Assembly (NCBI RefSeq): GCF_019916085.1
Contig: NZ_CP049834.1
Span: forward strand, 1,100,501 to 1,164,500
Direction of reading: 5' to 3'
DNA length: 64,000 nt
Source: Aquirufa lenticrescens
GTDB taxonomy: Bacteria > Bacteroidota > Bacteroidia > Cytophagales > Spirosomataceae
Shown here: in pieces, positions 34,219 through 43,722 of the stretch
Position numbering within the stretch: position 1 is the stretch's first letter
Layout: each line of letters begins with the position of its first letter
Notes under the pieces: model-generated
The model's database searches: none
Told to the model about the DNA's origin: nothing
What the model saw: only the letters and a program-made list of their open reading frames with translations
Translations under genes and position numbers: made by a program

Positions 34219-35714
34219 TGGCTGTACTCGACCTCTTTTTGATTCTATGTTACCTACTGGCGATGGTGGGAATAGGGGTGTATTTTTCGAGAAAGAATAA
34301 GAGTTCCGAACAGTTTACGACTGCCTCCGGATCGATTCCGGGCTGGGCTTTGGGCTTGAGTTTTTATGCCACTTTTCTGAGTGCAATTACATTTTTAGGG
34401 GATCCAGGGAAGTCGTTTGGGGCGAATTGGAATCCCTTTGTTTTTAGTCTGTCTATTCCACTCGCGGCCATCGTCGCCACGAAATGGTTTGTTCCCTTTT
34501 ACCGAGAAAGTGGAGAAATTAGTGCGTATACGCATTTAGAAAAGCGGTTTGGGAATTGGGCTAGGACCTATGCAATGGTCTGTTTTATCATGACGCAGCT
34601 GGCGAGAATGGGGACGATTTTTTATGGAATCGCACTGACTTTAAACGCGCTGACAGGGATTGATATGCGCCTGATTATTCTGGTGGCAGGGCTTTGCATT
34701 ATTCTCTATACGGTGTTAGGCGGGATGGAAGCGGTGATTTGGACTGAGGTTATTCAAGCCGTTTTAAAGACGCTGGGGGCCGGGATGATTCTCTATTTGA
34801 TTACGTTGCAAACGCCCCTCAGTGCGATCATTAAAAGGGCGGTACAGGAGGATAAATTCAGCCTGGGGACCTTCGATTTCAATTTTCAAACGAGTTCTTT
34901 TTGGGTGATTTTAGGGTATGGTTTTTTTATCAATCTGACGAATTTTGGGATAGACCAAAACTATATTCAGCGTTACCATACCGCTAAAAATCCCCGCGAT
35001 GCGGCGAAAAGTATTTGGCTTTGCGTACTATATTATGTGCCTGTTTCGTTTCTGTTTTTCTTTATTGGGACTGCGCTGTACAGTTTTTATGCGGAGAATC
35101 CGGCGCTGATTTTGGAACTGAAACAACAGGTTTCTATCGAGAAAAACATTCCGCTGGACGCCCTACAAGCGAGTGATTATGGCGACCGCGTTTTGCCCTA
35201 TTTTATGAAAACCCAAATCCCCACCGGGTTCCTCGGTCTGCTCATCGCCGCCCTTTTATCCGCGGGAATGAGCACGATGAGTTCGGGGATGAATAGTTCG
35301 GCGACGGTGTTTTTGAAAGACATCTATTTACGTTATATCGATCCAGAAGCAGACGCGAAAAAACAGTTTCGGCTGTTGTTAATCGCTACGACTTGTATGG
35401 GTGGATTGGGCATCGTTTTTGGGATAAGTATGATAGGGGTAAAAAGCCTTTTAGATGTGTGGTGGAAGCTTTCTGGGATTTTTGCGGGAGGAATGTTAGG
35501 CATCTTTTTGCTCGGGTTTTTAGCGAAAAAGGTACGCAATTTCGAGGCCAAAATCGCTGCGATTATAGGTTTACTCCTGATTGCGTTGATGTCGTTCAAG
35601 GATAACTTGCCTGAAGCTTTGCAAATTCCTTTAGATAGTAAAATGACAGTGGTTGTGGGGACCGTAAGTATCGTGGGAATAGGCGTTCTCATTCAAAAAT
35701 TGCGCACAAAATGA
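34218..35714 (+). CDS. Sodium:solute symporter (SSS family)
   Basis: A 498-residue membrane protein with about 13 hydrophobic segments. SSS marks are FTTASGSIPGWALGLSFYAT, FLSAITFLGDPG, YTVLGGMEAVIWTEVIQAVL and LLSAGMSTMSSGMNSSATVF. It resembles eukaryotic-like SSS carriers and bacterial sialic acid (SiaT/NanT-type) symporters. Its start overlaps the sialidase-like stop (TAATG) and its stop overlaps the aldolase start (ATGA). It likely imports the product released by the upstream enzyme. Confidence 0.92.
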   Translation: MAVLDLFLILCYLLAMVGIGVYFSRKNKSSEQFTTASGSIPGWALGLSFYATFLSAITFLGDPGKSFGANWNPFVFSLSIPLAAIVATKWFVPFYRESGEISAYTHLEKRFGNWARTYAMVCFIMTQLARMGTIFYGIALTLNALTGIDMRLIILVAGLCIILYTVLGGMEAVIWTEVIQAVLKTLGAGMILYLITLQTPLSAIIKRAVQEDKFSLGTFDFNFQTSSFWVILGYGFFINLTNFGIDQNYIQRYHTAKNPRDAAKSIWLCVLYYVPVSFLFFFIGTALYSFYAENPALILELKQQVSIEKNIPLDALQASDYGDRVLPYFMKTQIPTGFLGLLIAALLSAGMSTMSSGMNSSATVFLKDIYLRYIDPEADAKKQFRLLLIATTCMGGLGIVFGISMIGVKSLLDVWWKLSGIFAGGMLGIFLLGFLAKKVRNFEAKIAAIIGLLLIALMSFKDNLPEALQIPLDSKMTVVVGTVSIVGIGVLIQKLRTK

Positions 35715-36598
35715 CAGCCCTACCACGCGGTTTTATTCCAGTGATGCTCACCCCTTTTCAGGACGATTTATCTATTGATTTTGCTATTTTACGCCAATTG
35801 TGTGATCTCTATATCGATAAGGGAGCAGTAGGGCTTTTTGCAAATTGCCTTTCGAGCGAGATGTATGAATTATCCTCTGAAGAACGATTAGAAGTCATTA
35901 AAACGGTAGTAGATCAAACGGCGGGCAGAGTGCCAGTAGTCGCGACGGGAACTTTTCAGAGCAGTATCGAGGAGATGGCCTCATTCTCGAATCAAGTTTA
36001 TGAATTAGGGGCGGATGCGGTCATTATTTTGAATAATCAGTTTGTATCCGCAGAAGAATCCGATGAGGTATTTATAGCGCGCATCCGTCGCTGGATGGAG
36101 TTAACTCCGGGCGTGCCGTTTGGCATTTATGAATGCCCGGTTCCCTATAAAAGATTGGTTTCGATCCCGGTTTTAGAGGAGCTTTTAGCGACTGGACGAC
36201 TCTGTTATCACAAGGATACGTCGCTCAATTTAGCGCAGGTGCAGGCGAAAATTCAGGCTGGGAAAGCATCCCATTTTGGGGTATATGATGCCTATATGGT
36301 TCATGCCAAAGCTTCTTTAGCCGCCGGCTCAATGGGCCTTTCCTGCATTCAAGGCAACTTTTTCCCTGATTTACTCGCTGATTTCTGCTTGCGACCTTCT
36401 GAAGATTTTCAAGCTTTTCTGACTGATAACATGGAGCTAATGCATTCGGCATATCCCACGAGCGCAAAATATGTGTTGCAAAAACAGGGCTTTCCTATAG
36501 GGCTTGCCACGAGGCGCAAAGTGGAACCTTTAACTGAGTTTCTAAAAGCAGCATTAGACGAATTGCTTACATCAGCTTCTCGGTATCAATTTCCATAA
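35711..36598 (+). CDS. DapA/NanA-family class I aldolase
   Basis: A 295-residue TIM-barrel aldolase. The Schiff-base lysine is Lys168 in CYHKDTS and the catalytic tyrosine is Tyr140 in FGIYECPVP, 28 residues apart as in N-acetylneuraminate lyase. The usual GSTGE or GTTGE substrate-carboxylate loop is replaced by NCLSSE near 45-50, so the substrate is probably not that of a standard NanA or DapA. It is the last gene of the sialidase-like/symporter operon. It converges on the Dabb gene, overlapping it by 32 bp. Confidence 0.88.
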   Translation: MTALPRGFIPVMLTPFQDDLSIDFAILRQLCDLYIDKGAVGLFANCLSSEMYELSSEERLEVIKTVVDQTAGRVPVVATGTFQSSIEEMASFSNQVYELGADAVIILNNQFVSAEESDEVFIARIRRWMELTPGVPFGIYECPVPYKRLVSIPVLEELLATGRLCYHKDTSLNLAQVQAKIQAGKASHFGVYDAYMVHAKASLAAGSMGLSCIQGNFFPDLLADFCLRPSEDFQAFLTDNMELMHSAYPTSAKYVLQKQGFPIGLATRRKVEPLTEFLKAALDELLTSASRYQFP

Positions 36599-36863
36599 AG
36601 TCCTCCACTAAGGGAATGAAAAAATCCTGCACGAAGGCGTCGTGTTGTGGATGAATCGAATAGGCTTGGTAAATTTCTGGCGATGCGAATTCCATGGAGA
36701 AGCCGTATTTGAACTTGTTTTTGGAGCTGGTTTGGCGAGAGACTTCCATTTTTTCTACCCCGTTAATTTCTTCTAATGCTTTCAGCGCCACGAAGAATTC
36801 GTGCTTCTGTGATTCTGAAACCGTTGCTTTGAAATTAAAAATGCCTGCGTGTCGTAAACTCAT
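36567..36863 (-). CDS. Dabb (stress-responsive A/B barrel) domain protein
   Basis: A 98-residue single-domain protein. LRHAGIFNFKATVSESQKHE at the start and IHPQHDAFVQDFFIPLVEDF at the end fit the dimeric alpha/beta barrel Dabb family. It is cytoplasmic with unknown substrate. It overlaps the DinB gene by one base (TAATG), so both are co-translated, and its 3' end overlaps the aldolase gene on the other strand. Confidence 0.82.
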   Translation of the reverse strand: MSLRHAGIFNFKATVSESQKHEFFVALKALEEINGVEKMEVSRQTSSKNKFKYGFSMEFASPEIYQAYSIHPQHDAFVQDFFIPLVEDFMEIDTEKLM

Positions 36864-37315
36864 TAGTTACCGTATTTATGGATGATGGCTATTTGTCCAG
36901 CATGATAAGCCGTGTGGGAGACAATTCTACCCAGTGCTTCTGCTTTTGTTTTTGTCCCAAATTCCTTCGTCGTAATCACCTCCGACCAAACCGAATCCGG
37001 CTGTGAAACTAAGGTTTCGTGTAATATCGAAAACGACTCCTCCACGTAAGCTAACAAGCTTTCCAAGTCCCTCCACTCACCCGTATCGTGGCCAGCAATG
37101 ACCGTTTTAGCGGACACTTGCACCGACGAATTCCCGAACACATTCTTCGAAAACAATAACTCTACATCCCCAATGTGACGGATCAAAAAACCAATCGAAT
37201 TAGGTGAATCGCCTAAATGCTTGCTTAAATCCTCTGCAAGTAAGGTTTTCAATTGATTCGAAAATCGCGTGCGAGCCTCGACCCACTCAGCGACAAAATG
37301 ATTCGTCGTTTCCAT
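36863..37315 (-). CDS. DinB-family protein
   Basis: Start at 37,315 (METTNHFVAEWVEARTRFSN) gives 150 residues; a longer frame to 37,363 is unlikely. It is a four-helix bundle with the conserved histidines of the DinB metal site: SIGFLIRHIGDVELLFSKNV and VSHTAYHAGQIAIIHKYGN. DinB-like proteins are metal-dependent, often thiol-transfer enzymes or nucleases of unknown target. It forms a two-gene operon with the Dabb gene. Confidence 0.85.
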   Translation of the reverse strand: METTNHFVAEWVEARTRFSNQLKTLLAEDLSKHLGDSPNSIGFLIRHIGDVELLFSKNVFGNSSVQVSAKTVIAGHDTGEWRDLESLLAYVEESFSILHETLVSQPDSVWSEVITTKEFGTKTKAEALGRIVSHTAYHAGQIAIIHKYGN

Positions 37316-37391
37316 GTACCAAGTTAAGGAATTTGCGGTAAAATTTTTGAATAGCGCTGACAACTAGTAAATTGGGTGAAAATCTAGACCT

Positions 37392-38693
37392 ATGAAAAAA
37401 ATATTATTACTCTCGCTTTTACTACTAAGCACGCTGGTTTACAGCCAAACTTACACCCCCTCTCCTGCCAATCTAGCGGCGAGAACGGACTTCCAAAACA
37501 ACAAATACGGCCTTTTCGTCCACTGGGGCATCTCTTCGATGCTGGCCGATGGCGAATGGGTGATGAACAACCGTAAGATCGAAAAGAAAGATTACCAACG
37601 ACTTTTAAAGGGTTTTTATCCCTCCGAATTCAACGCAGCCGAGTGGGTTACTATGGCCAAGAATTCCGGCATGAAATACATTATTTTCATCACGCGCCAC
37701 CACGATGGTTTCTCGAATTGGGATACGCAACAATCGGATTGGAAGATTACGAATACACCCTTTAAGCGCGACGTGCTTAAGGAATTAGCGGCGGAATGCA
37801 AGAAACAGGGGATTAAACTGGGTTTATACTATTCGACTTTGGACTGGTACCGCGATGATTATCCTAGGGAAACGGGGCGCACGGGACAAAGCTCCGGCAG
37901 AACGGGTAAGAGTGATTACGCGTCTTATTTGAAATTCATGAAGGCGCAGTTAACGGAATTATTGACGAACTATGGCGAGATTTCAAACATCTGGTTTGAT
38001 GGCCATTGGGATCAAACGAATCCGGAAGGAAATAAGGATCGCAGCTCGCGGATTGATTGGAAATACGATGAGATTTATGGCTTGATTCACTCGATTCAGC
38101 CGGCGTGTATGATTGGGAATAACCATCATTTGGATCCGATTCCAGGAGAGGATTTCCAAATGTTTGAGCGCGATCTTCCAGGCGAAAATCTACATGGTTT
38201 GAGCTTTCAGACGGCCTCTGCTTTGCCTTTGGAAACCTGCGAAACCATCAACGGCGCCTGGGGTTATAATATGAACGACCACAAGTACAAAACGCCTACC
38301 CAAATCCACCAGTTATTAGTGGGAGCGGCGGGTCGTAACGCGAACTTATTATTGAATGTGGGGCCCATGCCTACGGGCAAGATTCAGCCGGAATTCACGG
38401 ACAGTTTAGCGGTAGTAGGCAAGTGGCTAGAGGCCAATGGCCGTTCGGTTTATGGAACGCGCGGAGGTCCGGTGAAACCGCAACAATGGGGTGTTACAAC
38501 GGAGAACGCGAGCAGCGTATTCGTGCATTTGTTCCACAAACCGAGTGAAGAAAGTGTGTTCATTCCGGGCAAATACAAGAAGGCTTCCGTTTTAAATGGC
38601 GCCGCTGTAAAAGCTAAAATCGAGAAGGATGGAATGCGAATTGTGGTGGCAGATGTGCCGGTGGGGACGCAGGTGATCGAACTAGTAAAATAA
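37392..38693 (+). CDS. Secreted GH29 alpha-L-fucosidase (copy 2)
   Basis: A 433-residue protein with a signal peptide (MKKILLLSLLLLSTLVYSQ) and a full GH29 domain: KYGLFVHWGISSM, ITRHHDGFSNWDT and SNIWFDGHWDQT, in which Asp203 is the expected nucleophile. The closing motif GRNANLLLNVGPMPTGKIQP is present. It is clearly diverged from the copy at 7101-8495, lacks its longer C-terminal part, and probably has a different linkage preference. A terminator follows directly. Confidence 0.93.
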   Translation: MKKILLLSLLLLSTLVYSQTYTPSPANLAARTDFQNNKYGLFVHWGISSMLADGEWVMNNRKIEKKDYQRLLKGFYPSEFNAAEWVTMAKNSGMKYIIFITRHHDGFSNWDTQQSDWKITNTPFKRDVLKELAAECKKQGIKLGLYYSTLDWYRDDYPRETGRTGQSSGRTGKSDYASYLKFMKAQLTELLTNYGEISNIWFDGHWDQTNPEGNKDRSSRIDWKYDEIYGLIHSIQPACMIGNNHHLDPIPGEDFQMFERDLPGENLHGLSFQTASALPLETCETINGAWGYNMNDHKYKTPTQIHQLLVGAAGRNANLLLNVGPMPTGKIQPEFTDSLAVVGKWLEANGRSVYGTRGGPVKPQQWGVTTENASSVFVHLFHKPSEESVFIPGKYKKASVLNGAAVKAKIEKDGMRIVVADVPVGTQVIELVK

Positions 38694-38696
38694 AAA

Positions 38697-38745
38697 AAGG
38701 GGCCGTTTTTTGCGCTGCGCTATGCACGCGCGGCCCCCCTCTTTT
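38697..38745. terminator. Bidirectional terminator between fucosidase 2 and the serine hydrolase
   Basis: GGGGCCG at 38699-38705 pairs with CGGCCCC at 38731-38737, flanked by an A run and CTCTTTT. The 25-base loop holds a GC-rich self-complementary stretch. It separates two converging genes. Confidence 0.7.
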
Positions 38746-39988
38746 ATTTCAATGCTCCGTAAATAATATTCTCTATTTTTTCCTGGTAATCACCGTGGGA
38801 GTTTGGCGTGTGTTGCGACATAATCAACACGATCATTTTCTCTTTCGGGTCTGCCCAATAGGTCGTTCCATAGTAGCCTCCCCAAGCGAAGGATCCTTTG
38901 TTGCGCATCCTGCGATTAGCGGATTTTTCGCCAGTGATTTGGAACCCTAAACCATAGTCATCATTGCCTAAATTGAAGTTCGGGCTCACCATCAATTCTG
39001 CCGTACGACGTCCAATGATTTGTTTTCCGTTGTATTTACCTCCGTTCAAGATGCATTGCAAGAAGATCGCGTAGTCAAACGCCGTAGACGAAAGTCCAGC
39101 GCCGCCAGAGAAGAACTTCTTCTTGAATAATGGATAGTTCGGGTTAATGCCACGGAATGTAGGTGACCAAGGGATGATTTGGTTCTGCTCATTTTCCGTG
39201 TATACCGTAGGCAAGCGCGATCCTTTATCCGCCGGCAAATTGAAATAGGTGTCCTTCATGCCTAATGGGATGAAGATATGGTTTGTTAAATAGGCTTCCA
39301 AAGTCTCTCCGCTGATCACCTCGATCAAACAGCCCAAGACATCCGTGTTCAAACCATAGGTGAATTTTTCACCTGGATTGTGGATTAAAGGTAGGGTTCC
39401 TAATTTCGTGATTGCCTGCAATAACGTGGTTCCGTTGTCGCCTAGGCCCGATGGGACGCCGGCTTTCGCGTAAATCGCCTTCATTTTATCAGACCCAATT
39501 CCCGCGTAATCTAAGCCCGAAGAGTGCGTTAACAGATCGCGGAAGGTGATCTCGCGTTTCGCTGGTTCCGAGGTGTAGCTCGTGTCTGCGGCATTGAAAT
39601 CCTTCAATACGCGCGGTGATTTGAAGGACGGAAGGAAGTCTGAAATCGGTTGGTCTAAGCGTAATTTTCCTTGTTCGAAAAGCTGCAAGATGCCTAGGCT
39701 GGTTAGGGCTTTGGTCTGTGACATGATGCGGAAGATTGCGTCTGCCGGCATTGGTTTTTTGCTCGCCAAATCCGCGTAGCCATGGCCCTTGTAATGCACG
39801 AGTTGGTTGTTCTTCACGATCAAGGTAACTGCTCCCACTAAATGGTTTTTCTCCACATAGGATTTGACTAGAGCATCAATCGCTTCGAGTTTTTTGGCAT
39901 CAAAATCTGCCGTGGGCTGCACCACCGGCGATAAAACTTGCGCCACTAACGATAGCGGGAGCAAGAAGAGAATTAAGAGTTTTTTCAT
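38744..39988 (-). CDS. Serine hydrolase of the beta-lactamase/EstB family
   Basis: A 414-residue exported protein (MKKLLILFLLPLSLVAQ). The active-site SxxK is SQTK (Ser90, Lys93), followed by LLTHSSGLDYAGIG with the YxN-like Tyr. GGAGLSSTAFDYAIFLQCIL and WGGYYGTTYWADPKEKMIVL are family marks of class C-like esterases and peptidases (not a resistance beta-lactamase). It overlaps the sterol-desaturase-family gene (ATGA), so both are co-translated. Substrate unknown. Confidence 0.88.
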   Translation of the reverse strand: MKKLLILFLLPLSLVAQVLSPVVQPTADFDAKKLEAIDALVKSYVEKNHLVGAVTLIVKNNQLVHYKGHGYADLASKKPMPADAIFRIMSQTKALTSLGILQLFEQGKLRLDQPISDFLPSFKSPRVLKDFNAADTSYTSEPAKREITFRDLLTHSSGLDYAGIGSDKMKAIYAKAGVPSGLGDNGTTLLQAITKLGTLPLIHNPGEKFTYGLNTDVLGCLIEVISGETLEAYLTNHIFIPLGMKDTYFNLPADKGSRLPTVYTENEQNQIIPWSPTFRGINPNYPLFKKKFFSGGAGLSSTAFDYAIFLQCILNGGKYNGKQIIGRRTAELMVSPNFNLGNDDYGLGFQITGEKSANRRMRNKGSFAWGGYYGTTYWADPKEKMIVLIMSQHTPNSHGDYQEKIENIIYGALK

Positions 39989-40800
39989 TCGTCTGTTTTG
40001 ATTTTCGAGTTAAAAGGAAGGTTTAATTGGTAGGCAAAGGATTGGTCCTTGTCGTTATCTAACACGTCTAAACCATATTTGATTTTCTCCATCGGCGTGG
40101 CATCAAACGTGCCGAAAAGGCGATCCCAAAACGCAAAGATATTCCCGTAGTTCGAGTCCGTTTGTGGACGCTCGAAGTGGTGGTGTACCTTGTGCATATT
40201 AGGTGAAATGATCACATAGGAAAGGGCCTTATCTAGCCAAAGCGGCAAACTGATATTAGCGTGATTGAACTGAGAAAGTACGACGCTGAGGCTTTGGTAC
40301 AAAAACACGATCCACATAGGCGCTCCACACACCAAAATCGCTAAAATGGCGAAGACCGCCCGAATCACACTCTCGCCCGGATGGTGACGATTCGCCGTGG
40401 TCGTGTCCACCTGCGTGTCCGCGTGATGCACCATGTGGAACTTCCAAAGCACCTTAATCTTGTGCTCGATCAAATGCACTAAATAGGCGCCCACTAAGTC
40501 CATCAGCAATAATCCCACGATTAAGAAGGCCCAGCTAGGCATCGCAAACCAATGTAAAATGCCAAAATTTGCTTCAGTCGTCCAGTCGCTCGCCATTACT
40601 AATAGCACCGCAAACGGGAAATTAATCGCAATGGTGGTGAAGGTCAAAAAGAGGTTCAGCTTTGCATGAGCCCACTTGTTTCCTTTGAAATTCACTAAGG
40701 GAATCCCGGTTTCAATCAACCAAAACAACATAATTCCGCCAGCTAAAATCAAGCCGCGATGTGCACTAGGGATGGTAGCAAAATACGATTCAATCATCAT
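39985..40800 (-). CDS. Sterol desaturase/fatty acid hydroxylase-family membrane protein
   Basis: A 271-residue membrane protein with four or five hydrophobic segments and the histidine boxes of the di-iron hydroxylase superfamily: HLIEH, HMVHHAD, NRHHPGE and NMHKVHHHFE. Such enzymes hydroxylate or desaturate lipids. Its start overlaps the stop of the T9SS cargo gene (ATGA) and its stop overlaps the serine hydrolase start. The reason for coupling to a huge secreted protein is not obvious. A role in modifying a lipid anchor or envelope lipid is only a guess. Confidence 0.88.
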   Translation of the reverse strand: MMIESYFATIPSAHRGLILAGGIMLFWLIETGIPLVNFKGNKWAHAKLNLFLTFTTIAINFPFAVLLVMASDWTTEANFGILHWFAMPSWAFLIVGLLLMDLVGAYLVHLIEHKIKVLWKFHMVHHADTQVDTTTANRHHPGESVIRAVFAILAILVCGAPMWIVFLYQSLSVVLSQFNHANISLPLWLDKALSYVIISPNMHKVHHHFERPQTDSNYGNIFAFWDRLFGTFDATPMEKIKYGLDVLDNDKDQSFAYQLNLPFNSKIKTDE

Positions 40801-43667
40801 TTTTTCTCGTTACGTAAAACATAGACAAAATTTTTCACAGTAGGCCTTTTGTCATAAAAGTCCAAAATATAGTAGTAGGTTCCATCTGGAACAGAACCCG
40901 TTTTCTCAAACAAAGAAGTACCCTTAGATGTTTCGCCGGCCCAATTGTTTTGGTAATTATCCGTCTCATATACTAAACTTCCTACCCGATCAAAGATTGA
41001 AATGTGGTTCGGGATAGGCTTCGTTAATAGGCCCTCAAAGATTAAGAAATCATTTTTACCATCCCCGTTAGGTGAAATTCCTTGCGGCTCGAAGAACGGA
41101 CAAGGATCCGGATCCAATCGATTTTCGATCCCATCTCCGTCGCAATCCGGCTTGTACTTCAACGGATTCTCCTCATCCTCATCATAAATTCCATCCCCAT
41201 CCGTATCCAAGGTTCCCGCTGATAAAACCGTCACTGTTAAAGATGTCGTGCTATTGCAACCCGTGTTATTTGTTCCTTTAATCGAATAGGTCGTTGTCTT
41301 AATCGGATTCGCTATCACCACCGCTTTATCCACCGCCGAGAGGCCATAACGCGGCGACCAAGCGTAGCGATCCGCTCCAGAGGCTGTGATAGTCAGACTA
41401 GACCAGCGAACCACTTGCGCCGGATTAGGCACAAACGTGATCGATGGAATAGGGTTAATGACTACGACAGTTCCGGAACTATACGCCGTTCCGCAAACGG
41501 GTTGCGTGATCACGGCGCGGAAGTATTTCGTGTTAGGCAAGTTCGTGGCCGTGTAACTTGAATCCGTATTAGCGATGTCCGCCACCCCTACTAAGAAATC
41601 CGGCGTGTCAGCCGATTGCCATTTTGAAATGGTCCCTATGTGCCCGCTCAGCTTAATGGGCTGGCTGTTTTTGTCCCCACAGAAGGTACCGGTTCCGGTT
41701 AACTTTCCACCGGCAATTTCCTCCGTTCGAATGACGACAGCGTTCGTGAATTCTAAACTATCCAGCGACGAGCGCGCGCCACGGCGGTAATAATAGACCG
41801 TTTTCGAAAGCGGTGGCGTATAGGTTTTTGCGGTGGCTCCGGGAATCTGCGTGAATGAAATGTTGTCTAGGCTTTGTTGCCAAATATACGTAATGGGCCT
41901 AGGAACGCCGTAGGCGTCTATTTTAGACGTTAAGGACGAGGGTTTAGCCGGGTAGCAGAGGGATTGATCGGAGGCAATTTCACCAGGCCACAGGTAAGGC
42001 AAGATGGTGACCGTGTCCTTCTGGACCGCATTGGACCCATTAATCGTGAAGCTGATGATCGCCGTACCTGCAGTAATACCGCCTGTTAAGATGGCCGTAT
42101 AGGTTCCGTTGTTATTATTTACGACAGCAGAAACGGTTCCTAAAGTGGATGAAATAGTCACTAGGCCGCCATTTCCGGTCAAATTATTGCCTTTGAAATC
42201 TTTTAATTGAACGAAGATGGTGGAATAATCCTTGTTGTTTGCCTTAATGATTTTAGGGCTTGCGTTGATGGTTGAAGTAGTCGTGTCAGAGACATTCGGT
42301 ACAGAGCCGCAGAGGTCGATGGTGGGCGTTTGGTCGCAGTTAAAGATAGGCTCTTTGGCATCAAACGATGTTCCATCACCCATCGAACCATTAATCCGGT
42401 GGCCTACATAGCAGAATTTCGAGCTGCCTTCCTTCACATATAACAAGGTGTGGCCACCCATTTCTGCAAAGAGTGCTTTATCAGTCCCTTGATTAAATCC
42501 TCCCGCTAAACCCGGATCGTAGGACGCGTTTTCCACTGGCCTGCCTAACATATTGCGGGCATTATAACCCCAGGAGTATAAATCCCCCGCCTTGGTGATG
42601 GCCGAAGCAGCTGGAACGGAATTACTATGTTCCTGTACGGTTACGAAGATGACGTTTGTAAGGAAGTCATTAGGAGCCGCTGATTTTTGGGCTTGAACCC
42701 AATTCAAATGAACTAAATCCCGCGTAAAGGCACCGCACTGGTAATTTTTATTATCCCCCATCGCGTAGAGGTTCCCAGAATTACTCAAGACGTAATACGT
42801 ATTATACGAGCTACCGCCTGTGATTCCTCCCGTCACACCGATCATCTTGATCCCCTTCGTTTTCACATCATCCGGCAGCGTCATCTCAGTTGCATACGAA
42901 CGGTAAGCGGATCCCGTGCCGTCACCCAAAAAGGTCGAAGCTCCCCAAGTATACATCTTACCGTCATTCGTTTCCGCCACAAAGGCATTGTAATTCGCAC
43001 TGGCAGATTGGCCCCGCACATTTTTTACTCCCGTTAAATACGTAGTTGCATTCAACTTCACCCGTTGCCAACTATTCATACCAGTCGTGCCTTGAGCCGC
43101 CCCGTTCCCGTCTATTGCCCCAGATAAATAGCCTAAGACGTATACGTCGCCTGATTTACTTAATAAGACCAAAGTCCGGTAAACGGCAAATAGCATCTTT
43201 ACATCCTGCGGTTCTAATCCCATAGGCAAACCGATGGGCGAAGAACCAGTGGGAGGCGTGATTTGAGCGACGCCTTGAGAGGTCGTAAGTGAAGGGTTAA
43301 AAAGCGACCCCACTGCACCCCAGGCAAATAATCCCGTGGAAGTTAACACCGCTGCCTGGTCAATGGATGCTCCTGTATTAGTACCTCCAATGCCCGCTTT
43401 GTAGATGGTTCCTGATATGCCAGAATAATTCGTAGAGTTAATTTCCAAAGGCGTTAATTGCCCCGTCAAACCCGATGGTGCCATATTTGCCCCCCAGATG
43501 GAGTATTCCCCCGTACTCTTAATGGCAACCGAAGCATGGTAACCACTAATGAGCTTATCGTATGGATCATTTACGTTGCATTGGGCTGTGACGTCGAATG
43601 CGGCACAAAAAAATAGGATCATCCAGCCCCATACCCTAAAGTAATAGATTGTGCTAGATGATCCCAT
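40797..43667 (-). CDS. Large T9SS cargo protein with RCC1-like repeats and gliding-motility-type C-terminal domain
   Basis: A 956-residue secreted protein. After the signal (WMILFFCAAFDVTAQ), residues 40-440 hold RCC1-like beta-propeller repeats (GEYSIWGANMAPSGLTG, KSGDVYVLGYLSG, KMYTWGASTFLGDGTG, NLYAMGDNKNYQCGAFTRD, DLYSWGYNARNMLGRP). Then come a Big_1/invasin-like Ig domain (IIKANNKDYSTIFVQLKDFK), PKD-like modules, and calcium-binding DTDGDGIYDEDEE and DCDGDGIENRLD. The end, GISPNGDGKNDFLIFEGL with DGTYYYILDFYDK, is the type B T9SS/gliding-motility C-terminal domain. It is exported across the outer membrane and possibly attached. It follows ompA by 55 bp. Confidence 0.9.
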   Translation of the reverse strand: MGSSSTIYYFRVWGWMILFFCAAFDVTAQCNVNDPYDKLISGYHASVAIKSTGEYSIWGANMAPSGLTGQLTPLEINSTNYSGISGTIYKAGIGGTNTGASIDQAAVLTSTGLFAWGAVGSLFNPSLTTSQGVAQITPPTGSSPIGLPMGLEPQDVKMLFAVYRTLVLLSKSGDVYVLGYLSGAIDGNGAAQGTTGMNSWQRVKLNATTYLTGVKNVRGQSASANYNAFVAETNDGKMYTWGASTFLGDGTGSAYRSYATEMTLPDDVKTKGIKMIGVTGGITGGSSYNTYYVLSNSGNLYAMGDNKNYQCGAFTRDLVHLNWVQAQKSAAPNDFLTNVIFVTVQEHSNSVPAASAITKAGDLYSWGYNARNMLGRPVENASYDPGLAGGFNQGTDKALFAEMGGHTLLYVKEGSSKFCYVGHRINGSMGDGTSFDAKEPIFNCDQTPTIDLCGSVPNVSDTTTSTINASPKIIKANNKDYSTIFVQLKDFKGNNLTGNGGLVTISSTLGTVSAVVNNNNGTYTAILTGGITAGTAIISFTINGSNAVQKDTVTILPYLWPGEIASDQSLCYPAKPSSLTSKIDAYGVPRPITYIWQQSLDNISFTQIPGATAKTYTPPLSKTVYYYRRGARSSLDSLEFTNAVVIRTEEIAGGKLTGTGTFCGDKNSQPIKLSGHIGTISKWQSADTPDFLVGVADIANTDSSYTATNLPNTKYFRAVITQPVCGTAYSSGTVVVINPIPSITFVPNPAQVVRWSSLTITASGADRYAWSPRYGLSAVDKAVVIANPIKTTTYSIKGTNNTGCNSTTSLTVTVLSAGTLDTDGDGIYDEDEENPLKYKPDCDGDGIENRLDPDPCPFFEPQGISPNGDGKNDFLIFEGLLTKPIPNHISIFDRVGSLVYETDNYQNNWAGETSKGTSLFEKTGSVPDGTYYYILDFYDKRPTVKNFVYVLRNEKK

Positions 43668-43722
43668 TTATAAATTTCAATTTGTTTAGAGCTTAAATAT
43701 AGCCTTAAAATATTGAAATTTA

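Noticed and set aside
38744-39988. Beta-lactamase resistance gene
   Set aside because: SxxK and overall fold fit the serine hydrolase/esterase group. The sequence and operon context do not indicate a dedicated antibiotic resistance enzyme, and the blaI-blaR pair is 10 kb away.
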